Part shown: positions 12,173-24,618 of the stretch, piece after piece | Position numbering within the stretch: the first letter of the stretch is position 1 | Layout of the letters: each line of letters begins with the position of its first letter | NCBI RefSeq assembly: GCF_000004195.4 | Contig: NC_030686.2 | Location: forward strand, 45,894,961 to 45,958,960 | DNA from: Xenopus tropicalis | Taxonomy: Eukaryota > Chordata > Amphibia > Anura > Pipidae | Length of the DNA: 64,000 bases | Direction: 5' to 3' | Position numbers and translations under genes: made by a program | Notes under the pieces: generated by a model | The model's input: the letters and a program-made list of their open reading frames with translations, nothing else | Database searches by the model: none | What the model was told of the DNA's origin: nothing

Positions 12173-13365
12173 ACAGTAAGCAGTTATTAACAGGGTATAA
12201 CATATGAGATATGCATAGGAGTGATAGGTTACCCAGGGTGATGACATGAAGAGGGTTTCTGGTTTAATTTGCACTCTCAATAATCTACAACACCAAAGGA
12301 ATTTTCCATGAGCGGAATCAGTGCTATGCCTCCACCCTAAAGCATTATAGTATCTCTCAGTACATGGGAGCAGGATATATAAGAGGTAAGCTCCCACTAT
12401 CCACTTGAGCAGAGGAGCATTAAGTTCACGGTCCCATAAAACCCTGACACAGAGGAGGTATTGCCGCAGGCTCTATAGTCAGAACGTTTTTCTTTTAGTG
12501 CATTGTGTCATTCCAACGTGCCGGCTCTTGCCTGCCTTGCCGACGGAGGGATAACGGCGATAGCTTCAGCAAAGGAAGGATTAGGGGTGAGTGCCAGGGG
12601 AGCCAAGAAAAGCTAAAGCGCCTGCCTGTAAATCAACAAAAACATAGATTGTCCTATGCAGTTTCTTGCCTTCCTGCTGGGAATGCAGAGACCTTAAGTG
12701 ACCTCAGTTCTTGGTTCATACTAGCAATCTTGAAGCCGTAGTTGAACTACAGATCCCACCCTGCAGCTCATTGCAGACAGCAGTGTGCTGGGAACTATTG
12801 TAGCTATGGCTATGTAGCTATAGCTGTTATGTATGGCCTTTGTATTTAGTTTATAATGGACCTTTCTATACACTATATAACATCTCACTTACAGTACAGT
12901 ATATAACATTTTGCAGCACAGGTACAAATGTGTATTTGCGGTGACACAGCCAATCCCATATAGAGCCCAGACCTGTTCCTGGAAGTCCTTGTTGCTTCCT
13001 GAATGTCAGTTCTGTTGAGCAAACAGCCGCTTACTCTGATGCAATGCTCCGGGTTGCCAGAGACAATACGCTGTATAGATTGTGTCCTTTCCAACACACA
13101 CTACACGCCACCTACACACCCCACGGCTCTGTGTGCACAGCTGCTCAAGGTACATGCACGACACTTCCGTCTGTGCCACGCTCTGGCAGGGTGCTCCATG
13201 TTGTATTGGATCAGCCCAAGGTATGGCACACACTTTTTTGGCTATTAGTTGACCTTAAGGAAGCCACCTTTGACCTTCGTAACCTCACTGTGTGTCTAGA
13301 TTTAGTCAAGAGTTCTTTCTCATTGTCAAAATCAAGATGGCCTGTTGCATGTTGTGGGTCAGAGG
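12173..13365. other. Intergenic, no gene seen
   Basis: Several overlapping open frames of 60-130 codons lie at 12885-13436 on both strands; none shows a domain or plausible splice context. 12741-12800 contains GAACTACAGATCCCACC, a word common in vertebrate repeats. Confidence 0.45.
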
Positions 13366-13440
13366 TCCCCAACCTTTTTTTAACCCATGAGAAGCATTTA
13401 AATATAAAAAAAAGTTTGGGAGCAACTCAAGCATGAAATA
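13366..13440 (+). mobile_element. 5' fragment of hAT-type MITE
   Basis: CAGAGGTCCCCAACCTTTTT matches the start of the 43752-44057 element and continues for about 75 bp (GGGAGCAACTCAAGCATG). The 3' part is missing. Confidence 0.65.
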
Positions 13441-13461
13441 AGTTTCTAGGGGGTAACCAAT

Positions 13462-13598
13462 AAAGGTGGCCATACACATTACATTTATGACCTATACTGG
13501 GATGGCAAGAACGTTTGTACCCTTCACTGATGTTCAGGGCTGAATCGTCAGATATGGAGGTAGAGACAATAGGTATTCTACCCTTATCTGACGATTAA
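13462..13598 (+). mobile_element. 5' part of GTGGCCATACAC-family MITE
   Basis: AAAGGTGGCCATACACATT opens the element. The inner words GGGCTGAATCGTCAGAT and ATCTGACGATTAAGCCC are inverted, as in the 26015-26329 copy. The right half is cut by the hAT insertion that starts at 13607. Confidence 0.6.
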
Positions 13599-13606
13599 GC
13601 CCTAAC

Positions 13607-13909
13607 TGGTGATCCCCAACCAGTGGCTCAGGGGCAACATGTTGCTCCCCAACCCCTTGGATGTTGCTCTCAGTGCCCCAAACCAGGGAGTTATTTTTGA
13701 ATTCCTGACTTGGGGGCAAGTTTTGGTTGAATAAAAACAAGATTTCCTACCAAATAAAGCCCCTGTAAGCTGATAGGGTGCATAGAGGCTGCCTAATAGC
13801 CAATCACAGCCAATTTGGCTCCTCCATGAACCTTTATGGTGCTTGTGTTGCTCCCCAAGTCTTTTTACATTTGACTGTGGCTCACAAGTAAGAAAGGTTG
13901 GGGACCCCT
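13607..13909 (-). mobile_element. hAT-type MITE with 8-bp target duplication
   Basis: A reverse-orientation copy of the 43752-44057 family, starting TGGTGATCCCCAACCAGTG and ending AGGTTGGGGACCCCT. Flanks GCCCTAAC (13599-13606) and GCCCTAAA (13910-13917) match at 7 of 8 positions, which fits hAT insertion. Confidence 0.8.
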
Positions 13910-13917
13910 GCCCTAAA

Positions 13918-14697
13918 CGCTAGGGGGCCCCCAGGGCACACTGACTTACAGTATAAGCACAAAACCTTGCTCCCAAAGTTTAGCATGTTACATCACTGCA
14001 TAATAACATCAGAATGTCTTAGGTTATACTATAAACATTTGTGAGACGAAGGAAATCAACCCCCACACACACTTTCCCTGGTTATACAGATCTAATATTT
14101 CTTCCAGGAATGGGTGTTGGTCTATTATATTCATAGGCTAATGTTACTGCTCAAATTATTGCTAAACTACAACTACAAAATTCCACCTGCCAGCAAAGAT
14201 GGCATAAGGATATTGCAATGCATTGTGCATTTTTACCACTCTAGCTGCTGCTGCTGAACTACAACTCCCACAATCCCCTTCACTACAGGCACAAATGACT
14301 TTTTACCTGCAGGTCATTCAACCTAATGTACACATAATTATATTTAAATAGCGATAGCAGACCCTATTACTTCTATTATATCTTTATGAAAAATGTTTCA
14401 TTCTCAAAGCTTGGAGGAGCCTTAGAATGATTTTGCTGTGAGGCCCAGTAGCTATAAGTTACAGTATGACTTTGGCTATGTGGACAATGGACTGTCGGCC
14501 TACAGGGCTGACCCGTAACATCCCACACTGGCACCTGCTAGCCCATTAAAATCAGGGTGGCCTCCAACACTATCCCAAGAATGTATACAGATAAATACCC
14601 TATAGAAGATAAGCACCCTTTACATTACTGTGTGTATTATAGATTGCAAACTGCTCTTTCCCAGAGTCAGGGTGTACAAAGTTAATATATACTGGCG
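13918..14697. other. Intergenic, no feature
   Basis: It contains two repeat-like CTACAACT words (around 14166 and 14257) and nothing that supports a gene. Confidence 0.4.
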
Positions 14698-14835
14698 TTA
14701 AGGTTGCCACCTTTTTTAGAAAAAAATACCGGCCTTCCTACATTTTTGCCCTTTTTACCTATTAATAACATAGGCATTAAGTATAATTTTTAGCGGCCAG
14801 GCCAGTAAAATACCGGCCATGTGGCAACCCTAACT
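14698..14835. mobile_element. Short TIR element (AAGGTTGCCACC...GGCAACCCT)
   Basis: The left end GTTAAGGTTGCCACC mirrors the right end GTGGCAACCCTAAC. Inner ATACCGGCC and TACCGGCCA form a second symmetric pair. It is about 138 bp, a small MITE. Confidence 0.6.
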
Positions 14836-16689
14836 GGTGCGCAAGATTAATATATATACTGTGCATAGAGCAAACACTGTCAGTAGCATGAAAGACACCA
14901 ATAGAATAAATGCTTATTTACCAGTATCCCGGCTTTTCCCAGCGCATATAAAGCAAAGCCAACAAGAGGGAAGATGGATGTGCAGGGGCTGTCAGTGCTT
15001 ACCTGGATAAGAAGACTTTCTCATGGCCCCTGGGACTTGTGCAGCTCCCAACGCCAAGATCCTGTGGGGATTAGTGACCTCCCCAGAGAGACAAATCTAG
15101 AATGGGAGGGTTGGGGAGAGAAGCACACTCACACACACTTCCAGTACACTCCCATCTGCGGGAACACACCTTTTGTGAACTTCTGCACAGTTATGGAATG
15201 CACCAAGGCAGCACTTAAAGAGGGGCTTGGTTTGCACCCCCATCTCCTTTTTTTTTTTGTTAAACCACCAAGGCTACCTGGCACTGCAGGGGTTAACATT
15301 TGACAGTAACAAATCCGAAACAGAAATGGATTGTGAAAGATGCAACAATGAAGCTTGTGTTCTCATATTAAGAGCTGTGTATAATCAATGGCATAATATT
15401 CTAGTTCAAAGATTCTAGGTCCCCAGATTCTCTGCTGGTTTTAAAACCACTCTCCGTTGGACATCTGTGTAACTGTATAGACCGGGCAATCTAGATGTTA
15501 AGGTGGCCATACAATATTTAGTTGGATAAGTCTGACAGGGAATGCTGGGAACTGTAGTGTGGATGACTCTATCAATAGTTAATTACGAGCCCTGTGTATT
15601 GAGCAATTTTCTCTCACCTGATGGAGAAGCCCTTATTTGGTCCTTTTTGTTCCCATAAACTTGGCCGGTTTGTATGCCAGGAACATTTCACTTCCTTTAT
15701 TGTACTTATTTACCTTTTGCCACCTCTGCCCGTAGGTCATGGAATGAATCCACTCCCCTTTCTGACAAGCTGAACATCCAAAGGGCATCCTGCCGTGGGA
15801 AGGGTTGGGTTAACCTCTGCAATACTGATCCTTAGATGATAACATGTTACACTGCAAAGAGTGTTTTGTTTCATTTTATGGGTAAAGCCTTCTTTATGTA
15901 CCCACTCATTTAACCCCTTTGTGCCATAGAGACAGTGACAATAAAGGGTTACACATATGGCAGCAATATATATAAAGAATAATGTACGGTTAATATTAGG
16001 AGTAACCTGCCTATGATTTGTCAAAGTCATAATTTTTGGTCTTAAAACGATAATTGCAGCATGTGAATACCTTAAAATGCATGAAAAATCAGTACAAAGG
16101 GAACATTTTTGACATGGCTGTATGCCTTTAAAGGCAAAGATCTCTTGGTAGAGAATGAAGGAGTGCTACCCCTCTGGTGAATGGTACAGCTCACTACAGT
16201 CCCAGCAAGATAATCTCTATCAGGGCAAAGTGCTTCTCTCTGTTAGGGAAAAAAAGGAGGGTTTTTATTCCAGGCTGCTGTAAGTGTAAACATATCTAAT
16301 TTCAGGGCTTGGTGTAGGGGACTGACGTCAGAAGGACATGCACATTCTGGACCTCCTGTATTGGAAGATGAAGGGAAATCCTTTGACTTTAACAATGAAG
16401 ATTTGAAACAGTCTAATATTTCCCTTTTTTTGTGCTAGAGACTGAGCTGTCAAAAAAGAAAAAACTGGGTCTTCCCCTGTTTTTCTTCTCCTTGCCTCAT
16501 TATACCTCAGGGAGTGTTTGAACTATGGCCTTTTGGTACCTACATTAATGGGGACCCATTAGGGTCCTTCTCAGGGTCTGTAGTTCAAGTGAAAGGATCA
16601 ATCAATATGCTGTGTGACCAGGAAAGGGTTAATCTCGGTGCTGGCTAGCTGGCTGGCAGTAAGGTGGTGACTTATATCCTTCAATGGTA
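14836..16689. other. Intergenic, no gene supported
   Basis: Open frames at 14974-15303 (plus) and 15737-16030 (minus) have no signal I recognise; the latter has a hydrophobic run but no consistent splice sites. The window 15500-15560 contains a GGTGGCCATACAAT repeat word and AATGCTGGGAACTGTAGT. Confidence 0.45.
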
Positions 16690-17300
16690 ATGGTGGCCAT
16701 GCATGTTACAATTGTGATCTTTCCTGCCACCAATGCTTACAGGCAGTGGTGATCCTGGGGCTACTTCTGCCTGAGGATGCCGCCCCCTCTCTCCCGCTCC
16801 GTGCTTACAATTTTAGTGTCAGAGCGGGGCCAGAGGGGGCCGCATCATGTTCTCTGCACTAGCAGAGCCGAAGTTTTGTTTTAAAAAGCCAAAATTCTGC
16901 TCTTAAAGTTACCAGAGGCAGCTTTTTGCCACCCCCTGGTAACTGCCCGCTCCCTGAGAACCTTGCCTCAGGGCAGGAACAGCCCTGGTCGCAGGAAAGA
17001 TCATTTGTACCCTCCACTCATGTTTAGAGCTCAATGGTCAGAAGCAAAATTATTCTACCCCTATCTGATGATTCAGCGCTAAATGCTTGCCTCTGCTGGG
17101 CACCTTCAAAAGCCAATTTGCCATCCAGCCTGATCAACAAGATGACCGATATCTAACGCCTTTGGCAATATCGGTCACCTTGTTACCAGCCATCAGTGCA
17201 TGTATGGCCACCATAAGTTACTGGTTCAGAAGGATCAGAAGGCATAAATGTGCCAATAATCGTACAAACTGAATATCATTGGTGCATGTATGACCAGCTT
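16690..17300. mobile_element. GTGGCCATGCATG-family MITE with a nested repeat
   Basis: The outer element opens AATGGTGGCCATGCATG and closes with GTGCATGTATGGCCACCA near 17200. Inside, about 16746-16987, lies a second repeat that starts CAGTGGTGATCCTGGGG and ends GGAACAGCCCTG, a hAT-like end pair. A related fragment is at 42055-42280. Confidence 0.55.
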
Positions 17301-19440
17301 ACATTACCCCTTACTAAAGAAATAGGAAACAAAAAGAGCACAGAGCAGGTAGATAAACATAAAAAAGAAGAAAATCAACTAGGAAAAGTGATTGAAAAGT
17401 AATTTAGGGAAAGAAGGAGGGAAGTAAGAAAGGCAGAATAGTAGGTAGGATTGGCTCTCTATATTTCTTCATTTGTATGTATGTGTAGCAAGAGCAGTTA
17501 CTTGTACAGAATAATACTTCACATTACACTATGCATACTTTCTCTAATGAAAATATTGCAAAACTAAAAAGTCTTGTTTGTTCTGAATGCAACTATTATT
17601 GGTGGAAATTATATCAATTTCTCTTTGCTTTAAAAAGTAGTTGCAGCTCATCTGCTGACAGATCCCAAAAGTGCACTTACATGACTATGGACTATATAAA
17701 GCTCTGCTTTACACCAGTGCCCCTCACTGAGCCTCAGACATACTAAAGCAGAGAGCGGCTGATGGATTATCTTTGCCAGGTTACCAGTAATGGAGGTGCC
17801 AAGTTGTTGTGAAAAGTATATTGTTCATGTAAAATTCCAATGAGGCTGATGATGGCAGGCAATCATATACCAGGAATTTCAGAGCAGTGAGAACTCTTCA
17901 TATCTCCAAACAATAGGAGGGGGGGTATTTTGGATAGTGGCACTACTTAGTGGTACAGTGCAGGAATAACAGGTACAGGTCACACACCTTGCAAGGTCAA
18001 TCCCTTGTGGCCTAATTCCTGCATCGCACCCTTGCTGAAGCACAAAACAGCCTCATAGCTGTCTACAAGGTTAAAACTGACCCTGTAAAAGGCTTCACCT
18101 ATATATTTGATTCATTAGTTAATACATTTTTCAGCAGTCATAGCTGATGCAGCTGCATAAATGTATCAATTCATGCATTCATTTAATAATGAATCCAGTA
18201 ATGTACCTATGTATTGTCCCAGCCGAACGATTAGCATTGCACATATCGTGTGTGGCCCCTTATAGAGTCTCTGTCCGTTAAGCCCATGGGCTAATAGTGA
18301 TTTTTCTGGGCCAATCTGTGCTTTAACATGCAGATCATAAATTAAACATAAATGCTGACACTGCATGAGCAACGCTTAAATCCTTAAAACAGAATAAAAG
18401 CCTGTAAAATTTCAGCCCAGAATTAGAGCCACGGCTATGAAACCCTTGTCTCCTCCAACCTGTGATGAAGAGATTTTTCCAGCTGTTTAATGAACCAAGC
18501 TCTTTGCCCTACGGCGCTCTGCATGATTCCTTTAGGCCCATAAAGCCACCTATAATGATGTAAATACCAACTGTGTTTTAGGTTGCTAAAGAACTGAACA
18601 GAATCCTTGTGTCGAGTCTTTTCCTCTCCTGGAGGAGAATTTACCCTGCGGCGGTCAGTGAAATATGATAATTATTATTTTTTGCTCTGTAATTACTCTG
18701 CTAAACTAGTGAAGAAAGACAGAACGCATGTCCCAAAAATTCCATCATCTCTCAATCCATCTCCCTTTACAAATTTGCTACTTTCAATTAAAGTGAATGC
18801 CGGCTTTGCCCTCCAGCCCTGTAGAGATTCTGCTTTGTGAGTTACCTGGCTACGGACGGATCTTATTTAAGTAAAGCATAAAAAAAAAGATAAAAATCTT
18901 CTACCGTTAAAACATCTCTGACAATGTAAAGATGATGTACGAGGTCTTTTCTTTTGCCAGCTCTCCTTTCTAAACGTCAATACATCTGCAAAGTATCTGT
19001 GTGTTACTGACAGGAAGGGACCCGTGAAAAAAAGGGTTGTCAGACAGATGCACGGCTGCCTTTTGAGGTTTCTCTGAGCTCTGAAGGTTTAAAAGCTTTT
19101 ACAGAAAGAATCCGCCGATGTGGTTCAGTGATCCTGGGTGTATGTGAAAGACTACTGTAGATCGTATGGTTTGGAATTCTCTTTATGTATGAAGAATGGC
19201 CAAGGAAATGACAAAAAATTCTATCCGCTAAAGGAGTGTATATAATAACAAAGCTTATAATTAGGATTAATACCAGTGGATATGATGGAAACCATTGCCC
19301 AATCTAAATAGCAAATAAATGAGATGTTTCCAAAAGTTATTTATAATGCAATTGAATGCAGTATTTATTCTTTCTGTTCTATGGTTGTTACTCAAGAAAA
19401 TAATGTAGCATAAATCAGTTCTCCAAATCTATTAAAGCAA
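17301..19440. other. Long repeat-poor stretch
   Basis: The 2.1 kb between two repeat blocks contain no recognised transposon. Composition is more even at 18400-19200 than in surrounding DNA. Open frames are short and without domains. It may hold non-coding conserved sequence, which cannot be tested from one genome. Confidence 0.4.
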
Positions 19441-19975
19441 TACGAACAGGCCCAGACTGGAAATCTGTGGATTATGGAAAATGGCAAAGGGGCTGCTGTA
19501 AGGTGCCATAGACAGTCACTATTTATTGGGCTGGGGGGGCTGTTTGGGCCTCTGTGTACTTGGAATGCCAGGACCCAGGCCCAAATTGGCAATCTGTGGG
19601 TTCATGCAAATGCCAGAGGCGCTGCTGTAAGGTGCCATAGACAGTCACTATTTATTGGGCTGGGGGGGCTGTTTGGGCCTCTGTGTACTTGGAATGCCAG
19701 GACCCAGGCCCAAATTGGCAATCTGTGGGTTCATGCAAATGCCAGAGGGGCTGCTGTAAGGTGCCATAGTCACTATTTATTGGGCTGGGGGGGCTGTTTG
19801 GGCCTCTGGGTACTGGGAATGCCAGGACCCAGGCCCAAACTGGCAATCTGTGGGTTCAGGCAAATGCCAGAGGGGCTGCTGTAAGGTACCATAGACAGTC
19901 ACTATTAATTGGGCTGGGGGGGCTGTGTATTTATAATGCCAGGGCCTATTCTGAATCCCAGTCTGGGCCTAAATA
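19440..19975. repeat. 125-129-bp minisatellite, about 4 copies
   Basis: GCTGCTGTAAGGTGCC starts at 19492, 19621, 19750 and 19875 (last as GTAAGGTACC). Each unit includes TTATTGGGCTGGGGGGGCTG and GCCAGGACCCAGGCCC. The 136-codon open frame over it is produced by a 129-bp unit (43 codons) and is not a gene. Confidence 0.9.
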
Positions 19976-20029
19976 CAAATGAAAATCCATAAGAACATTT
20001 CAGTAGATGTACCCAAAAGTCCAGTAAAG

Positions 20030-20366
20030 CAGACCTCAAACTTTTTAAACAGGGGGCCAAGTTCACGGTCAGACTGTTGGGGGCTGGACTACAGTTTGCG
20101 GCTTGGCGCATCCTCACCCCTGGTTACTACTGTCTGCCTCAGTGTGGTCCTCAGCCCCAGCGCGTCACATCACCGCGTCACACCGGCCCAAGCTAATGAC
20201 ACTGTGTCATTAGCATCAGCCTGTGGGACGCGGTGACATGATTGCCTACAGCCGAGGACCACGCTGAGGCAGACAGGTAGTAGCCGGGGTGAGGATGCAG
20301 CGAGGCTGGGTAAATGACCTTGGGGGGGGCATATAGGGCATGTGGGCCGTAGTGTGAGGACCCCTG
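20030..20366. mobile_element. hAT-like palindromic MITE
   Basis: The left end CAGACCTCAAACTTTTTAAA and the right end AGTGTGAGGACCCCTG are imperfect inverted repeats of the CAGNG...CCCTG type. The middle has long inverted words (GTCTGCCTCAGTGTGGTCCTC and GAGGACCACGCTGAGGCAGAC, each about 21 bases). No matching 8-bp duplication is seen, so the insertion is old. Confidence 0.65.
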
Positions 20367-21262
20367 TTCCATAGGCTGGTTTGAAAATGAAAACAATACT
20401 TTAGCCTCCAGCCCAGCGTGACTGCCACAACCAAACAAGATGTTTAAGCTAAGCAAATGGGGGCTTGGAAAGGCTTAAGGAGCAGAAAGAGTTTGGTGCC
20501 TCACCTCCTCTATGGATTTTAATAGGAAGGTGTCAGTATTAGCTGTTTCACAATTTAGAACCTCCAGTGCAGAGAATACAAACATTCAGACATACACTGA
20601 TTTTAACTGCAATTACAATTTCTCATGATTTTAGAAACCACTGGAAAGTTTTGGCGTTATCAACCATTTTTTGAAAGGTTTTCATAAACAATAATCTCAC
20701 CCGTGAGTGGAAATGTTCCTCTGGCATGTGGAATGAAGGCTTAACTGGCAAGTGAAAACAAAACCAAATCCTATGGGGGATGAGGTGGGAAGGTTAAAGG
20801 GAAATATGTGAGGAGGAGGACTGCCTTGTACACTGCACTGAGTGGTGTCTGTATATGGGGCTGGGATCTGCCAGCTCCAATAACTTGCACTGTGCACTGT
20901 GTTTACTGAAGAGGCCAGAGGCCAAGTGCTGTGTGGTAAATAGACATTTATCTGGGGATACACACAGCTTGATCTCTCCTTGCTCACAATGGGGCTGGGG
21001 GGCTGGACTTATCCACCAAAAGTCCCTGCATCAGCCTTTAGTTTATACAAGGTAAAGCCATAATCCTTTATAGAGCAGATACATTTTATTTTCATATACA
21101 TACATTTACTGCTACACCTTCGAAATTAACCCTTGTTTGGTACTAGGGCAAAATAGTTTTTTTTTTCAAGGGTCCAACAAACCTTGGGAAAGATAAACTG
21201 TTTTACAAGTATATATATATATATATATATATAAACTGCACACCAGTCATGGTGCTCCATAG
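20367..21262. other. Intergenic, (AT)n at 21209-21232
   Basis: No gene is supported. The dinucleotide run just before the 21263 element is 12 or so AT units. Confidence 0.5.
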
Positions 21263-23334
21263 TACAGGAAGATCCCTTACCTGGAATATCCCAAGTTCAA
21301 AGTGTTCATGGTTAAATGATTCCCTTTTCTCTGTAATAATAAAACAGTACCTGTACTTGATCCCAACTAAGATATAATTACCCCTTATTGGGGGCAGAAC
21401 AGCCCTATTGGGTTTATTTAATGGTTAAATGATTCCCTTTTCTCTGTAATAATAAAACAGTACCTGTACTTGATCCCAACTAAGATATAATTACCCCTTA
21501 TTGGGGCAGAACAGCCCTATTGGGTTTATTTCATGGTTAAATGATTCCCTTTTCTCTGTAATAATAAAACAGTACCTGTACTTGATCCCAACTAAGATAT
21601 AATTACCCCTTATTGGGGGCAGAACAGCCCTATTGGGTTTATTTCATGGTTAAATGATTCCCTTTTCTCTGTAATAATAAAACAGTACCTGTACTTGATC
21701 CCAACTAAGATATAATTACCCCTTATTGGGGGCAGAACAGCCCTATTGGGTTTATTTCATGGTTAAATGATTCCCTTTTCTCTGTAATAATAAAACAGTA
21801 CCTGTACTTGATCCCAACTAAGATATAATTACCCCTTATTGGGGCAGAACAGCCCTATTGGGTTTATTTAATGGTTAAATGATTCCCTTTTCTCTGTAAT
21901 AATAAAACAGTACCTGTACTTGATCCCAACTAAGATATAATTACCCCTAATTGGGGGCAGAACAGCCCTATTGGGTTTATTTAATGGTTAAATGATTCCC
22001 TTTTCTCTGTAATAATAAAACAGTACCTGTACTTGATCCCAACTAAGATATAATTACCCCTTATTGGGGGCAGAACAGCCCTATTGGGTTTATTTAATGG
22101 TTAAATGATTCCCTTTTCTCTGTAATAATAAAACAGTACCTATACTTGATCCCAACTAAGATATAATTACCCCTTATTGGGGCAGAACAGCCCTATTGGG
22201 TTTATTTAATGGTTAAATGATTCCCTTTTCTCTGTAATAATAAAACAGTACCTGTACTTGATCCCAACTAAGATATAATTACCCCTTATTGGGGGCAGAA
22301 CAGCCCTATTGGGTTTATTTAATGGTTAAATGATTCCCTTTTCTCTGTAATAATAAAACAGTACCTGTACTTGATCCCAACTAAGATATAATTACCCCTT
22401 ATTGGGGGCAGAACAGCCCTATTGGGTTTATTTAATGGTTAAATGATTCCCTTTTCTCTGTAATAATAAAACAGTACCTGTACTTGATCCCAACTAAGAT
22501 ATAATTACCCCTTATTGGGGGCAGAACAGCCCTATTGGGTTTATTTAATGGTTAAATGATTCCCTTTTCTCTGTAATAATAAAACAGTACCTGTACTTGA
22601 TCCCAACTAAGATATAATTACCCCTTATTGGGGCAGAACAGCCCTATTGGGTTTATTTCATGGTTAAATGATTCCCTTTTCTCTGTAATAATAAAACAGT
22701 ACCTGTACTTGATCCCAACTAAGATATAATTACCCCTTATTGGGGCAGAACAGCCCTATTGGGTTTATTTAATGGTTAAATGATTCCCTTTTCTCTGTAA
22801 TAATAAAACAGTACCTGTACTTGATCCCAACTAAGATATAATTACCCCTTATTGGGGCAGAACAGCCCTATTGGGTTTATTTAATGGTTAAATGATTCCC
22901 TTTTCTCTGTAATAATAAAACAGTACCTGTACTTGATCCCAACTAAGATATAATTACCCCTTATTGGGGCAGAACAGCCCTATTGGGTTTATTTAATGGT
23001 TAAATGATTCCCTTTTCTCTGTAATAATAAAACAGTACCTGTACTTGATCCCAACTAAGATATAATTACCCCTTATTGGGGCAGAACAGCCCTATTGGGT
23101 TTATTTCATGGTTAAATGATTCCCTTTTCTCTGTAATAATAAAACAGTACCTGTACTTGATCCCAACTAAGATATAATTACCCCTTATTGGAGCCAAAAC
23201 AATCCTATTGGGTTTAATTACTGTTTAGATATTTTTTTAAGCAGACTTAAGGTAGGAGATCTGAATTATGGAAAGACCCCTTATCAGGAAAACCCCAGGT
23301 CCCGAGCATTCTGGATAAGGGGTCCCATACCTGT
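21263..23334. mobile_element. TIR element with internally expanded 112-bp array (second locus)
   Basis: The left end TACAGGAAGATCCCTTACC and the right end GGGGTCCCATACCTGT correspond to the ends of the 6568-7570 element. The right flank has GGAAAACCCCAGGTCCCGAG, also shared. The centre is an array of 17 units. The outer left part is shorter than in the other copy. Confidence 0.8.
21308..23220. repeat. 112-113-bp minisatellite, 17 copies
   Basis: GTACCTGTACTTGATCCC occurs 17 times from about 21350 to 23150, average spacing 112.5 bp. The unit is the same as at 6690-7425. Copies are almost identical, with only TTTAATGG/TTTCATGG, one G-count difference and rare point changes, so the array is young or homogenised. 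Confidence 0.96.
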
Positions 23335-23619
23335 TTCATAGACACCTAAGGGCCACCCTCCTAAAGCTGCAGCCCTAGAGAGGAGGAGGGCTGCGGTTGG
23401 ATAGTCCTTTGCAATAATACTTTTGGCCCCACAAGGGGTCCCTAGGATCAAAGCTACCACAGTGGGGGATATGTGAGCGTTCTATCAGTGACTTGGCGGC
23501 ACTGGGCACCCAGACATGACTGCCCTAGTAGGTCCGGGAATGTGATGGCCACCCCAGCAGGGAGGGGACCAGCTAAGTAGTATAGGGCCCATTATTTCTA
23601 AAATAATTCTCTAATAACA
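23335..23619. other. Intergenic spacer
   Basis: Mixed-composition DNA upstream of the CpG-rich block; no repeat ends or coding signal. Confidence 0.4.
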
Positions 23620-23840
23620 CGGGACGCTGTCTCTGCCCGACCCTTACCGTGCGTCATTCCTCTATTACAGGCATCATGGGAGTTCCCAGAATCCTCTGAG
23701 ACACCAAGCGCGCCAATTGTCAGTCCCAACTCGCCTCTCCCCCCCCACGGCTACGTCACAGGGCGGGGCTCAGTTTCTGCGCCGCTGATTGGACAAGCGG
23801 AGTTCCCCCGGCGCTAGGTGCGAAGTGAACAGAGGTAAAT
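23620..23840. promoter_or_regulatory. CpG-rich candidate bidirectional promoter
   Basis: A short CpG-dense block stands out against AT-rich flanks. It holds CTACGTCACAG (CRE-like, 23752-23762), GGGCGGGGC (GC box, 23762-23770), GATTGGAC (inverted CCAAT, near 23788) and GTTCCCAGAATCC (like the ZNF143 site, near 23683). Possible first-exon donors occur on both strands: CAGAG|GTAAAT on plus near 23834 and CACG|GTAAGG on minus near 23648. No coding exon could be linked on either side, so the target transcript is unknown and might be non-coding. Confidence 0.45.
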
Positions 23841-24610
23841 ATTTCATTCATTTTATTTTATTAATTTTTATGAGGTAAATATTTAATGTTTTAATGATTT
23901 TATTAATTTTTATGAGGTAAATATTTTGTTTCCTGTTGGTTATTCCTCCAGCCAACCTTCTCACACACAGAGCGCTAAGTTAACCCCTTGCTGACTATGG
24001 CAGCACATACTCACACACAGGGATTACTGTATGCTAACCCCTTGGCCCAATTGTTCATTTCCCAAACTTTTCCACACAGACACAGAGTACAATATGGCAC
24101 CTGCTTAACCAGGAAGGGAAAATAAAGGTTCAAATACCAGTGATCAATAAAAATGTCACCAAAAACTGTTTTATTTTTCCCAAAATAAATTAAATAAGTA
24201 TCACAAGCGATATTCCAATATACATCCATTACCAGTTTCCAATGGCTTTAGGTTATTTGTAAATGGAATTGCTATTGAAGCAGTATCTGTCTGGCTGTTT
24301 CTATTAGCTGCACTGCTGGTTGTGACTACTGAAACAAAGTAGCAGAAGCCAGCTGAGCAATACCTTACTTCTGCCACATGGTTTCTAGAGACAGACCCAG
24401 AGAACAGAAATAGATAAAACAAAACAAAACACCACTGGCAATAGCCATTTCATGTACTTGTAACTTAGAAACCATCTGAAATAATTGTGTTTAACCTTTT
24501 TCTACTAGAAACCCCTTCAACATAGGGTCCTAATGGGAGGCCTGTATTGCCTCCTTATAATGCTAGCCTGCCTGCTCCTAAGGTTACCCCTTCGTTCCCA
24601 GGCTTACCTA
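23841..24610. other. Intergenic or intronic, small tandem repeat at 23830-23925
   Basis: GAGGTAAATATTT occurs three times with TTTTATTAATTTTTAT between copies, a short three-copy duplication directly after the putative plus-strand donor. The rest shows no gene. Confidence 0.5.
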
Positions 24611-24618
24611 CACTCCAT

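Noticed and set aside
15737..16030. Possible small membrane protein on the minus strand
   Set aside because: There is one hydrophobic run, but no family resemblance, no splice support and a low-complexity context.
19474..19884. 136-codon open frame
   Set aside because: Lies in a 129-bp (43-codon) tandem repeat; artefact of the period.
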